Shown here in pieces: positions 45,872 to 58,292 of a DNA stretch of 64,000 bases. This DNA comes from Camillea tinctor (lineage: Eukaryota > Ascomycota > Sordariomycetes > Xylariales > Xylariaceae). The notes below the pieces were generated by a model. The model worked only from the letters and a program-made list of their open reading frames with translations, did no database searches and was not told where the DNA came from. The position numbers and the translations under genes are program-made. The stretch lies in NCBI GenBank assembly GCA_022578605.1, contig MU394065.1:496001-560000 (forward strand), given 5' to 3'. Numbering within the stretch: the stretch's first letter is position 1; each line of letters begins with the position of its first letter.

Positions 45872-47575
45872 CTATTCTCTCTCGGTTCGTGCCAAAGTGG
45901 TGTGAAGCTTGTGTTGCTTCATTAAGGAGACGCTGATTAGAGCAATAAGTGTCAGTGCGACCGTCATGAACCAAACACTCCGGAAGGCTTCCATAAAAGA
46001 TGCCATGACACCGTCATACCAGCCTTCGGGGAGGTGTTTGAGCTCATCGATGTCATCTCTAATCCGACCAATCTCCTCAGCCGCGCCTGGTTGGTCGCCA
46101 AAGTGCTCCCATAACTGCGACTTGAGAACATTTTGATAAATAGCGGATGCTATTGTGATACCAACCGTGCCACCGACGGATCGGAATGCATATGTAGCCG
46201 AGGTGACAGTAGCCTGGTGAGAGTGGTCAACAGTTGCAAGACATGCAAGTAGGGTTACCGTCAACATTGCACCCTGTCCCGAACCTAGGAGGAAAAATGC
46301 AATCATCAGAGGCCATCTCGGAGAGTTCTCGTTGAGTGTTGTTAAGATAATCATGCAGACTAGCATCAGTGCCACGGACAAAATGCCAAGACCCACGTAA
46401 CGACCGGTTTTCTTCATAATCAAACCGCTGCCGACGGAGCAGATGCATATTCCGATGGGAGAAAATAAAATTACAAGCCCAGCGTCTGTCGCACTATCCC
46501 CACGGGTCTGGAGGTAGATTGGAGCATAAAACAGAGCCGCCATGTTAACCATACAACACAATAAGTTTGTCAGGCAAGCGGTAAAGACGGTCCTATCTGC
46601 GAGAAGTCGTACTGGAATGATGGGCTGCTGTGCACGAGCCTCCCACAACACGAAGCCGACGAAGGCCGCAAATGAGAGTGGCAAGGTCGTCAGTGGGAGT
46701 GGATGGATCCAAGGTACAAGATTGCCGCCTGCATTAAGACCAAGTAGGAGGAGCACGAGAAAACCGATGAGTGTGAATACACCGGTGAAATCGATACGCG
46801 CCAAGTAGGATTTCTCTGATACCTTGGGAGGGATTCGTACGAGATATGCAACGAGACAGGCTGAGAGAAGAACGGGAGGGACCTGAATTAGGAAGGCTAA
46901 CCTCCAACCGCCAGCCGTTTTGTCGTTGATCAGACCACCAAAAACACCACCGAGCATGGCACCAGTTCCGTAACAGATGTTACCGATACCCTGGATGACG
47001 CCTCGATTCCGGAGCGGGACAAGATCAGTACCGAGAAAGGTACTAATGGACATGAGACCGCCGCCCCCGATGCCGGCTATAACGCGACCAAAAATCATAA
47101 CGTTGGCATCTCGGGAAAGACCACATATCAGATTACCGGCGGCGAAAAAAATGTTGCTGAACACGAGACCAGGTCCTCTACCGAAGATGTCGGTCAGCCG
47201 TCCGGATATAGGCTGGCATGCCGCATTGGCTATAAGGTATGCGGTGGCCAGCCATGATAAAAGGCTCAACGACTTGAACTCGCTGGAAATGGGGGCTGAT
47301 AAAGTAGCGAAAATGGTGGAATCAATGGCGCCCAGAAACACACCAATCCAGCAAGTGAAGAGAATAAGCCAAAGCTTGAAGCCTTTCACCTCCTCAACGA
47401 TAATGACTTGTTCATCATCATTACCTGTCTCCGACCGTTCAGGGGAATCTGCAATTTTGTGCTGATCAGCTAGCAACGGGGTGTTCTCGTTACTCCCCTC
47501 CGCATGACAGACGCTGTCGTTTGTTGAAGCGGATGGAGCATTGCGAACGACAGAAATATCTTCGTCGACGGTCAT
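45872..47575 (-). CDS. 14-TM major facilitator superfamily transporter (DHA2 drug/H+ antiporter or vacuolar basic amino acid family)
   Basis: Proton-driven antiporter, intronless, 567 residues from the ATG at 47575 or 572 from 47590; the sequence does not decide between the two. A hydrophilic acidic N-terminus (about 70 residues, with TPLLADQ) precedes about 14 hydrophobic helices. Motif A is GRLTDIFGRGPGL after TM2. Motif C-like Gly-rich segments are GRVIAGIGGGGLMSISTFLG and YGTGAMLGGVFGGLI. DSTIFATLSAPISSEF in TM1 is typical of the DHA2 (D1) motif. The family includes fungal toxin/drug exporters as well as vacuolar amino-acid transporters of the Fnx1/Vba type; the acidic N-terminus with a dileucine fits a vacuolar location but does not prove it. 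It lies upstream of the kinase gene on the same strand. Confidence 0.9.
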   Translation of the reverse strand: MTVDEDISVVRNAPSASTNDSVCHAEGSNENTPLLADQHKIADSPERSETGNDDEQVIIVEEVKGFKLWLILFTCWIGVFLGAIDSTIFATLSAPISSEFKSLSLLSWLATAYLIANAACQPISGRLTDIFGRGPGLVFSNIFFAAGNLICGLSRDANVMIFGRVIAGIGGGGLMSISTFLGTDLVPLRNRGVIQGIGNICYGTGAMLGGVFGGLINDKTAGGWRLAFLIQVPPVLLSACLVAYLVRIPPKVSEKSYLARIDFTGVFTLIGFLVLLLLGLNAGGNLVPWIHPLPLTTLPLSFAAFVGFVLWEARAQQPIIPVRLLADRTVFTACLTNLLCCMVNMAALFYAPIYLQTRGDSATDAGLVILFSPIGICICSVGSGLIMKKTGRYVGLGILSVALMLVCMIILTTLNENSPRWPLMIAFFLLGSGQGAMLTVTLLACLATVDHSHQATVTSATYAFRSVGGTVGITIASAIYQNVLKSQLWEHFGDQPGAAEEIGRIRDDIDELKHLPEGWYDGVMASFMEAFRSVWFMTVALTLIALISVSLMKQHKLHTTLARTERE

Positions 47576-47590
47576 GTTGTAGATGCGCAC

Positions 47591-49454
47591 TTCTCAGGTG
47601 TCTTCGGGGTAGGAATGAGTACAAAGATTATTAGTGCCCCAGTTGCGGACCTGACTCCCTAAAAGTGGTTTCTCGATAGTGCCCAGCCACCCTCAAGAGC
47701 AATTGTTTGCTGGGAGGTTTAAAAGTTTGTCATAGACAAGATGCTCTCGGCTCCGGTCCCCGGTGGGTCTAGGTAAGGATCGAATGAAGATGCGGGCGGT
47801 GGATGCTAAACTTGGGCGAAGGAGGAAAGGAGTATCTACCTACTAACGTATGCTTATACAATCAAATCAATCACATCCTTGACCTACCGATCATCGGCGC
47901 TTCACAAGCAGACGGCTCGAACGCCTTCCGAGTCACGGATGGCGTCAGAAGTGCCAGAACTGTTCCGCAAGTAACCAATTTAGTAGATAATAAATTACTG
48001 TATGAGGATCGATTATTGTTTGAAATAAGAAAATATATATATAGTTGTATATATATAATTGAAGGGGATAGAGAGAGAGTGCAGAGTATTGAATACCATA
48101 TTAACATATATTAATGAAGTTAGTAAAGTTCGGAATTAAAGAAAATGTCTTGGCTTTGATACCTAGTGGACCACTGTGGCTAGAGGATGTGGCTTTATAG
48201 AAGCTCACAGGTGAGATAGGTAAGCCAGGTCCACATCCGTAGCAGGAGTGGGTACGATCTTGAGGGTGTACGCGAATGCGAGAGAAAAAAAAATAACATA
48301 AAAATACGGCCTCCTATTCGAGCGCAATGCCTGCTGCTTTACGTCACACACTAGACCGCAGCCGCCATCGTTGTCAGGAGAACGTTAGCACCTGATAATA
48401 AGCATAACTAAAAAAAAACAAATAAGGTAACCTAATATGTAAGATATACAGAATATGATGTTTGGACAAAACAAGATATAGGAAAAAAAAGGAAAAGGAG
48501 AAGAAGGGAAAAAAAAAAGGAGAAATAGGGAGAGGGACACAGGACACCATATAATACGCCTCATTAAATTTACTGAGGCAAATCTAGCTAATACGAGGTG
48601 TAAGTAATTGTTAGGTAGAAAGGGCAAGAGGTTTCAGCACTCAGACGCTGAAAGAGTGTGGCTTAGCGCTTAGGTTTCTTAGGTTAAGTGGTTTTCCGAA
48701 GGGCTGTGTGCACCAGGATTTCTGGAAGTCGGCAGGTCGGGAAGGTTGCGCGTATAGCCAAGAGCCACACAATCTGCCACACTAAATATTCTAGGCGGGG
48801 GGCTGAGTTTAGGTGTTGTTCGTCATCCCCCATCATCAACAACCAGCCCAAAAATCAATCAGCCCAAGTTGACCAAACATAAGTCAGCTTTTTTTTATAT
48901 TATTTTTTTTTGGGCTTCCAGGCTCTGTTTTATTCTATATTCTGTATTTTATTTTTTATATTTTTGCTTTTACTCTATATTTTTTTCTGCCAACCCTCAT
49001 CAACTCCAAACAACAACTTTCTATTGTTGTTATTGTTTTACGAAATCGAATCCGACATCTCCCACTTCTCTCTTCCCCCCGCAACAACTACACTACACAC
49101 TAACATCATCCATACAAAATAGTAGACCCATACCCATACATACCCATAACCAACAATCACAAGCACGACCGCAGAGAGAACCCAGCACTGCTTGTTGTTC
49201 ATTTCGATTTTTGAAACTTCCCAGAAACCAAACCAAGCCCGCCCTTCTATTTCCATCAACCTCAACTCTTTTATCACCCACCTTTAGTGCGACATTAGTT
49301 TCTAGTAGCTTGGCCAAGGACTTTTTTCTTTTCTCGTCCTCGCCTGTGGGCAAGCTTACCCAGGTATACATTGTCAACATACAGACGTCAACACAACAAG
49401 TCTACCTAAACAAAAAACATACCTCTACTGCCCACAAAACAATAACCGCCCGCC
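47591..49454. other. Divergent intergenic region MFS transporter / MARVEL protein
   Basis: Nearly 1.9 kb without a supported gene. The right half (48880-49450) is T-rich then C/A-rich, typical of a long fungal leader. The 204-codon plus-strand frame at 48869-49483 has leader-like composition and overlaps the true start codon at 49455 in another frame, so it is not called. Confidence 0.6.
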
Positions 49455-50468
49455 ATGGCCTTGTTCGAAAAACTCGACTTTGATCCCGATAAGGTGCCCA
49501 ATGTCAAGCTTGGTCTGCACATTGCCCAGGCCGTATTGGGCCTTGTCATATTCATTATGGAGATCGTACTGTTCACGGCAACCGACTCGAAAATCAACGG
49601 CAATAATGGTTGGCCCTTCGGTCTGGTAAGTCAACTTAACTAGCTATTCGGCCAAAGTCCATCTACTAGGTTAGGTAACTGACAAGTTGCGCCCACACAA
49701 TAGTGCTTCCTCTCCATCCCAGCTTGGCTCTACCTCGCCATGACCCCCCGATTCGAGCGGACACGGAGGGCTGCGCCTGCATCCGTCATGTTGGTCATCG
49801 ATTGTATCTTCACTATCTTCTGGCTCTCTGCCTTCGCCAGCCAGGCAGCTTACAACACGGCCAACTCGTGCGGCCAAGCCTGCACGGTTAGCAAGGCTAT
49901 TGTTGGAATTGCATTCTTTGAGACGTAAGCTAGCATCCTCCAGGTCCCTGTTATTTTCCAACGTTCGGAGGCTAACCAACATCGCAGTCTAGGATGGGCT
50001 ATGTCCACAGCTGTCAGCACCTACACACTCCGCTACTCTCAGCTTAACGGCGATCTTCCCGGCTACGAGAAGCTTGGTGCCGAACAGAACATCGACCCAG
50101 ACAAGGCCGCCTTTTCTATGGCCCCTCACGACGAGGAGGCTTATGCACCAGTGAACATGGATGACCATAACGATGATCACCACAGCGAGAGCAATCCTTA
50201 TGATGCCGACTCCTATGGCTCGCGGCCACTATACGAGGCTGAGACATCGTATAGACCCCAGCACACCACCTCGCCCGCTCCTCTCGACGACCCCTTTGAC
50301 AACAGCTACCGGACGCACAGCGTATCCCCGCAACCACCTCACGACCCTTACGCCGACCCATACACCACCACAGGACCTAAGATCTACGCCCCGCCTGCTG
50401 CCGATGAGTATGATGATGGCAGGCCAGTGCAGTTTCCTACTGGCAACTACGACAGGACACTACATTGA
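49455..50468 (+). CDS. MARVEL-domain membrane protein
   Basis: Three exons fit in phase (49455-49625, 49704-49924, 49988-50468), giving 290 residues. The N-terminal half has four hydrophobic helices arranged as in MARVEL proteins. They are AQAVLGLVIFIMEIVLFT, then CFLSIPAWLYLAM after the first splice, VMLVIDCIFTIFWLSAFAS, and IVGIAFFETLGWAMSTAVS, with a conserved-looking Cys pair in NSCGQACTVSKAI. The C-terminal 130 residues are hydrophilic, rich in Asp, Pro, His and Tyr, and probably cytosolic. MARVEL proteins of fungi localise to plasma membrane or eisosome-like domains, but the exact role here is unknown. A long pyrimidine-rich leader precedes the start. Confidence 0.85.
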
Positions 50469-51473
50469 TAAGACAGGCGGTGTACAAATAAGGAGAAGGA
50501 GAAACCCCAGAATCCCGCGAGGCTGTTTGGCTTATTAGCAGGCAAGAGTTTTGTTTTCAAAAAAACAGAGATGGCGTCGTGTTGTGTTAAGGAATTACCG
50601 GATACTTGATCTCCACTGGGATATAAATAAATCGGCGGATTTTGGGAGGCGGTGTCTACTTTTTCTCCTACAGTGTTAAAGAAAAAACCCACCTTTTCCA
50701 GGTCTTCTGTTGGTCTTTGGTGTTCCGGATATTTGCTCATCATGAGAAACGGAAGAAGGGAAAAGGGGGGGTAAGGAAAGATGGATATATATCATTCGGA
50801 TCAGGCCCTAACTAACTAGTCCGGAACCCCTCCCCCCCTTCCCCCTCCCTCTTCCGCATTATTGAAAAATCGAGATTTATCAGCATGACGATAACATGAG
50901 GAAAAGGGAAATATTAGATTTGCATCATATTGTTTGTCTTGTCTCTGTTTTTCTTTCCTTATCTTCCCATTTTCGGTACATGGTTTAGGTAGGCACTTGG
51001 GTTTTTGATTTTAAGCCAAACAAAAGGTCCGGCAGGAGCAAAGGCAGAAGCAGAAGTCACAGAAGAAAGAGAAGAAGCAGTGATGTATGTATGTATGTAC
51101 GTAGCTTAGCTTTAGTTCATATGGCGATCCACAAGACAAGCCCACATACAAGCGGAATTATAACATCAAAAAACTAGCTTGAACCCCCAATCTTGTCTCT
51201 TTTCATTCTCCTCTAATCTTCTCAAATTGCTAAGAAAATAGAAAGAAAAGGGGATACGTTGAGGACCGAGGTCTATATACTAGTTATAACTCCTTTTTGT
51301 AAATCGTCTACTTGAAAGAGGGAAAGACAGAAAAACGCCCTAAACGCCTCTCCTTTAATGCAGCAGCAATAATGCCCTCCCCCTTTCTTGTTCCCCGATT
51401 AACCTTTCCCTAACCCCCCGACTAACGCAACCTCAGCCCCATATGGGCTGGCAATTATTTCTTTTATTTGCTT
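50469..51473. other. Convergent intergenic region (MARVEL / NOP16)
   Basis: One kilobase between two convergent genes. It has purine-rich tracts, a TGTATGTATGTATG run near 51083 and C-rich segments near 50828 and 51410. No gene is supported. Confidence 0.6.
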
Positions 51474-52261
51474 TCATTCCCCCCCTCCCTCGCTCTTCCA
51501 CTTCCGGATCCGCCTCGCGATGTCCGCCTCCGTCTGCTGCATAGGATTAAGCCTGCGGTCGCGCGCCATCGCCCGCACGTCGTCCTCCCCGTGCGCCTGC
51601 ACCAGCGCCCGCAGCCACGCGACCTCCCGCGCGCTCTGCGCCCGCGGCCTCTTCTCCACCGGCCGCGCCGCCTCCGCCTCGAGCTGCCGCACGATGTCGT
51701 TCTCCGCCTGCTCCGCGTCGCGGATGCCGCCCCATTCCTCCGCCTCCGAGTCCGAGTCCAGCGCTACGAGCGGGTCGTTGAGCGGGTTCGGCCGCGCCTT
51801 GTGTTTCCCCGACGCATCCGCCGACAGGATCCGCACGATCTTCCCGCTGGCGTCGCGCTCCACCCGCGCTTCCCGCACTACGGCCCCCGAGACGGGCGCG
51901 ATGGCGAAGGGGGCAGCGGGTTTAGAGGCGGAGGAGGAGGAGCGCACGGGCTCGACGCCGCCGGTGGGCGCGCGGAGCCGCGAGACGAGCCCGAGGCGCC
52001 GGTAGTTCTGGGTCGTGGTCTCTTTCTTGCTCCTGTTGGGCGGTTGTGAGTCGATCTGAACGGGGAAATATAAGATGGAGAGAGGGAAAGGGGGAAGGGG
52101 GAAGGGGAGCTAGGAGAGTTAAGAACCGAAGCCTACCAGTTTCGCGCTACGATGCTGTTGCCCAGCGGGTTCAAGAGGTGCTTCGTGGGCCGGGAGGACG
52201 AGGGCTGGCGGATCGCGGGGCGGGAGGACCGCCGCTTGCGCTTCTGGAGATCGCGACCCAT
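51474..52261 (-). CDS. NOP16: Ribosome biogenesis protein Nop16
   Basis: Nucleolar factor of pre-60S particles. Two exons fit in phase (52261-52137 and 52032-51474), giving 227 residues. The N-terminus MGRDLQKRKRRSSRP is characteristic of fungal Nop16, followed by NPLGNSIVARNW across the splice to SKKETTTQNYRRLGL. The C-terminus contains AREVAWLRALVQAHGEDDVR and ARDRRLNPMQQTEADIARR, the diagnostic end of the family. The middle is acidic and Ser-rich (ALDSDSEAEEWGG). The second exon is strongly GC-rich compared with its AT-rich surroundings. Several long frames on the opposite strand are shadows of this composition. Confidence 0.93.
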
Positions 52262-53746
52262 TTTCTAGTGTTGTTCTTGGGTAATAAATTACACAGCGAA
52301 GTATGATATAGGCGATATATTCAACCGGAGATTATGGAGGTAGTTTCAGGGTTTGCCGGCAGCGCAATGACAGATAATATCAAGGTGTTAGTTCGATATA
52401 GGTAAGTGTTAATGGGGCTTTCAGGAAAAAAGTTCCATTATCAAAAGCTCCCGAAATTTCTATCGTTAACTAAGTGATAAGGTTATCTTATCTTATCTTA
52501 GTAGTTGCTGGCACTTTTTGACGGTCCGTTAACTGCTGTTAGCTCCGCGCTAGCAGTAAATAGGGGGGAAGCATGCCCCCTTTCCGGATTCATGGCATGC
52601 AGGCTACTTTATCACTTGAACGCTTCCTGCTTAAGTATCTACTCATTATTATATACAGTAATATATTGTTTGAACCAGATATCATCGTCATTACCTGACG
52701 TTGTAGTGCTTGCGAGAATAAATGCAACGCCAGATAGCCTTACATATAGTACTAGTAACGATACGGTAATTAGCAAGATCTCCAGTGTCTTTAGGTATTT
52801 ATGAAATACAGTCCAAAATGCAAAACCTGCAGCTGGAAAAGGTTATGAGTTCGATAGCCATATAAGCGCTATATAGATTTCATCAATGTTGCTTGAATCC
52901 ATATTGATTACTACGGGGGATCAATGAACACCCCTTTCTCCCCCCTTTTCAATCAATCTCCGACGTCTTCTGTTAACTAAAGGCACGTCTTCTTTGAAGA
53001 CTTCGCTTAAATATTTGAGGTACATCATATCTCGATCAGCTATTAAGAGGCAGCCCCGGATCTTTTTTTTTTTTATATTATTCAGTTCAAGGTCAGCTAG
53101 TTTCCCAAAGCCCGTACTACTGAATCAAACTCTACTTAACATGGTTTCTCGTTCTCAATATCTGTTAGCGATGTAATTATACATCGTGGCTCTTTGCTCT
53201 GAATATCGTAAAGTTAGCAAGAGTCCTATGTCTCGCAAAAGCATCCTCATCGCAACGAACCGGGGGCTATGGAGACGGTGTATACCCCTAATTTATCTCG
53301 ACCACGATACTATGTTAAAGAACCATACCATGTTCCGTTACCTCAGAAAGCTTTAGGAAGAGAATTAGATCTTCTAGAGGTGCTACATATAGATATACGA
53401 TAATCGACGAATGAATTTGATGCGTGTCAAGGTTTGGTACCTCTCCATGTTTTAGCAGGACCTCAGCATTCCTTACACGTTGGGGGTCCTCGTCTATGAA
53501 CATTTAAATAGCTCTATTAGGCAGTATCAAGCTATCGATTTCTTATAAGCCTTCGGATCTAATTATCACGGCGTACTATTGAATATCACTTTTCAGACAA
53601 ACCCCCCCTTTTCACAAGCCGTGACTCCTCTGGAATATAGTGATAGAGGATTTCCACCTAAAAACACATGTAGTATATCAATCGGATATGAACCATTGAA
53701 TAGGTTTTCACTCAGAGATCTTGAGTGATCTGTATCTGCGCAAGAA

Positions 53747-53760
53747 GGGGGGGGGGGGGG
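53747..53760. repeat. Homopolymer G14
   Basis: Fourteen consecutive G bases within the AT-rich gene-poor region. Confidence 0.9.
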
Positions 53761-56700
53761 CAACTCTCTGAGCTTTTATGTTTTTATGTAACGAGAGGCA
53801 CATGAAGCTGCCAGTGCTATTACACCAGGATAATCACCGGCCTTAGATCTTCGAAAGCATTCACAGAAGCATGTAAGTCTATCTTAGTAAGTATACATAG
53901 TTCTGTTAGATGTGTTGTGATTTTCCATTGCGGGGTCCCAGAAAAGAGCAATGCCTGAAGATATAGTAAAAAGGGGAGGATCATGTGCTGATATCGTTTT
54001 ATTCAGCATCAGCTATAAATCCCCTCTACGTATTGTATATGATGTAGAATAATCTATTAATGTCTTACATATCTACAGTCTGTCAAGCTTATATGAGCAG
54101 TAATTGATTCGTATTCATGGGACTTCGTGCTAGGCTTCGAAGTGCAGGCATAATCTGTAGCTCGATTCATATCTGCGCAGTAATTCGCAGGATTATTCTT
54201 TTTAGGGGAGAAGTGTTACTCGTGTTGGTAGCGTAGTTTGACGAGAAGTAGATCATTTCTTCAAACGAAAACTAGACTTGGGGTTGGCTCTACCTATCCA
54301 TCTATTGGCGATTAAGGAGTAGATCAAGGCCCGGTTGCTTCCAGCTGTAAAGGCCTTTTCTCGTAGCGAGAGAAGTATATTTCAGAAAGAACATATGTTT
54401 TTGATCAAGATTGATACTATATATTAGCTACTAGAGCCATCTACGCTCACGTAGGAACATGCTTGGTAGTAGCCTAAAGGACATTCGGCTGCTACGTCCT
54501 TCAAAAAGCTAACCCCTTTTATGGTAATGTTAACGAGCTTGCAACTAAACCACGCTGTGGTTTGTCCTATCATCGCAACAGTCTTCACACTAAAATGTGA
54601 AGAATTCCGTATCTCCTAAGTCTTCGGAATAGGTGTCATATTGTTACCTCTTAGTGGGCAGTAACAGCTATTCCCAGTCACACTAAGGAAAGGGACCCAA
54701 TAAGCAAATATTATTTTAACTTCCGTTTGGGGTGTGCGATAGTCACAAAGCTCTTGTTATGAAACCCGTGTTCTGAACATGTCACTTCCTATAGACATCG
54801 TTGTTATAAACTCGCGAGGGTTAGAACACTGGCCGCCTTGCCTACCCAAACTTACCAAGACCAAAACAGCCACTATCGCTTCCTAAGTTGTCATAGCCTC
54901 GAAGCATAGCTAGATAGATAGATTATATGGTCATTTACCTTCCTCTTCCGTTCAACCAAATGCCCGCGGCACCGAGAGGTAGTGCAGCCTAGGCCTTCTA
55001 GAATACAGAGAACACCGGCATAGAAACCTTCTCTTCGTGTCTTCTCCACATGTCCCTTATCAATGTTGAGCATACGACCTTGACACTAAGGGGTGCCTGA
55101 CGCTTAGGACGGTATATGTTATCGCCCCCCTCCCCTACGGTTGGGGCGGGTTCGCGGCAGCATCCGGGCATAAGAAAGCTCGTGATCGCCAGCATGGTAT
55201 CGTCCCTTTTGCCTTTCCGCGCGCAGCTAAGTAGGCACTGGTCCGGATGGTTTGCGGCATAACGAGCTGGGAGATCGCCCGACGTACATCGCCGGCCTTC
55301 CCCGCAGATATCGTGTAGGCCATCATTGCGGGACAGAGTCGCATGGAGGCGACTCTAGAAGCGCTCCCCGGTTCCCTGAACAACCCCTTATGATATAGAT
55401 GCTTCGGTCTAGGTGAGAATTTAGTCCCAGATTTCATGAAAAAAATCTGCTATTACTATTTTCCCTTCTCATCTCCGTGTCCTAGTCCAGACCCGTCTTG
55501 TTATGGAAATGACTTCGTCCGTATCCTAGCAAGCGTGGTCCCATAGAGCAATTCAGGCACTCGAGGACAAAGAGCAATGGCGTGAGTTGTCTAGACAGAG
55601 CACGCACATATATATCATAGTGCTAGGGCTTATCCGTAGGTGGTCTCTTACTACCTTTGGTGGTATCGTGGTGATGATCCAGGGCTGGTCAATCTAGGTG
55701 ATCGTCTTCTACATTGAGATCCATGTTGCAAAAGGGTCTTTCCAGGATGGCAGAAACCCCCCTCCCCCGGTGAGCTACTGGGCAAAAACCCACTAGCTAG
55801 GCCAATACGAGAATGACCTACGGTAGATAGACACATCTGGGCGCAAATAGGTATCCCATAGATCTTCGTTCTAGGTAGGTCTGAAGGGCAAGAAAGAGCA
55901 AATTCTCCGTTCCCGTCCGCCCTGCCCTCCTTACCCCCCCTCCCCTTCCTAAGGCGGCAAAGTGAGGATAATCGAAATGATACGTTGAGGTATTCGTCTA
56001 CATTACCGAGTGCGAGAATCGAGAAGTCCTACAGAAGCCCCCCTCCTCCCACTTCCCCTTCTACCCCGGTCGTGTCCGTACAGATGTAGTTATGTGTGTA
56101 ATGTGAGCTTTCGAGACAAGGCGTTTACATATCCAACTTATAGTGTACATACCTACCTGCTCGGCTACCACCACGCCTACTACTACTACTACTACTACCT
56201 CGTCTGTCGTCTTTTTTTTCCTGGGCGGAAAAAAATCGAAGTGTTGAGCTCTCCAAGCATGAAAGTAGCAATGTAGTACACTGATTAAAAGAAGGGGGCA
56301 GTGCAAAGAAAAAATTCCCCCCGATGAATGAGGGACGTTGCAATTCTCTCCCGCGCCTCTTGCATCTTCGGCATCGATGCGCCCTACACACCCTAACCCT
56401 GGATCCTTCAGCTCTATGCGCCGGGTCTCGAGTTATTTCATGCCAGCGCGAGAGATAATGGATGCCCGACTCCTCGTGTCTTGAGACTGACTGGGCTTTG
56501 TTGGCTGGTCGTATAAAGTGGCCCTTTTTAAAAACCCTGAATGGAGGAGGTTCTATATGCTTGCTTGCCTCACTTGCCTGTCTTCCTGGGCAAGCTGGCC
56601 CCCGGTATTGCTTGTTTACCTACCCATATGTGATGTAGGTTATGTATGTGTATGTGTGGTGGATGGATGTCATCATTCAATATGGCTGTCCCCCCACTCT

Positions 56701-58277
56701 CGAACCCTCCCCCCTCCCCCTGCCCCATCGTCAACCACCACAACCACCCCTCTCCCCCTGCGCGAGAGGCTTGCCAGGCTCTTTTCTCTACACTACACTA
56801 CACTACGCTACCTGACCCGATGTTAAGCAGGGGTATTGCACATCAAAAGAGGGGCCCCTTTGGACCAATCGGCAGCGTTGGTAGGTTCTGGAACCCGCCG
56901 CAGAAAGCGGCCATGCCCGCCTGATGCTAGTTGCTGATGCTGCCTTCTGCTGCCATGAATTACTCGCTGCTACTGCTACCATGGAGCGCTGCAGAGCTCA
57001 CAAGTCGCAGAGTTGTAGCAGCAGCAGTAGTAGCAGCGCAGCAGAAGCAGGAGGAGGAGGTACCTGACCTACCTCCACAGGCTCGCATTGCGGGTTTTCT
57101 CAAGACTTGTTGCCCTACCTACTTACCTTCCTCCACCCTCGCCCCCCTCCCCTCCCCTCTCCCTTTACTTTTCGTTCATCTTTCCTACGAGCCCTACTAT
57201 TCGTTGATTTGCCGTAGAAGCCGTATGTACGTACATACTGCTAGGGAGGGGTGAAGGAAGGGACACCGGCCAACCTACATAGAGAGGAAGAGAGGTTGCA
57301 GTGGAAATCGAGTAAAACCTCCGATCTATATCTCCTCCGTTTTATTTAACAAGCGTATCTAGGTGCCTAGGCGACCAACGAGATGCTCTCAAATCGCGGG
57401 CGTGACCCCCCAAAGGAGGCCCCTGACTTGCGGATCTTCGTTGAGGTTGCGGGAAGCGAGCGAGTTGCGAGCCGCATGTAGTAATTGATGTAGTGCGGGC
57501 ATGTGTAAGTATTGTGCATGTATGTATGCATGTATGTCTGTGTAGACATGTAGGTTAGGTATGTAGGTAGGGAGGCAGATGTGAAAGTCTGGTGTAATAC
57601 AGAGAGAATAGGCAAGTTTTACATGTAAAGAGGCGAGAATAGAGAGTCTAACCTACACGAAGATGTCCGTACATGCCTTTGTAACCTACCTTACACCCTC
57701 TTGTCTCGCAACACCACTTTCTCTGCCTTTCCTTTGGGGTCTATGAAATTAGCATATTGTACATATATACATGTTAACATTCCATCATCGAAAAGCACCC
57801 TTCCTATTTCCTGCCTGGTCAAACGTTTGTTTATCATATACCTACGTTTATCTATCCCGTTCCGATCGTCGACTAAGGCTATGCCCCCCGAACCTCGATA
57901 TTAAACCCGTATTTATTTGGGACTCGCTTTTTCTATTTTCTTCTTCGTGTCTGAGCTTTCTATATCCGTTTCCCTGGTACTTTTTTTGTCTTCTACTTTT
58001 GTTTCCTCTTTCTCCGTGCCTCGGTATTTGGTTATTAGTTTATTAAGCGATCACAATTCAGTTATTGCCAAGTGATGTAGTTTAGCGGAGAAGCCGGGTT
58101 TATTTTCCCAAACTTGTTCGTGAAAGCCTGTTTGATAAAAGACGGGGTGAGCTTTTTAGTATTAAGTTTGACAAATCCATGCTGATTTGATCTTTTTTCC
58201 GTTTTTCTTTTTCTTTTTTTTCTTTCTGGGAATAAACTCTTTCCATACTACACGCCCCCCCTCCCTTCTCTATTTCT

Positions 58278-58292
58278 CCCCCCCCCCCCCCC
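58278..58292. repeat. Homopolymer C15
   Basis: Fifteen consecutive C bases in a pyrimidine-rich tract of the gene-poor region. Confidence 0.9.

Noticed and set aside
48869..49483. 204-codon plus-strand frame
   Set aside because: Lies in the T-rich then C/A-rich leader of the MARVEL gene and overlaps its start in another frame.
51468..52049. 193-codon plus-strand frame, Arg/Pro/Leu-rich
   Set aside because: Antisense shadow of the GC-rich NOP16 exon.
55065..55110. CATACGACC resembling the start of a dispersed fungal 5S rRNA gene
   Set aside because: The match does not continue into the conserved internal boxes of 5S rRNA.
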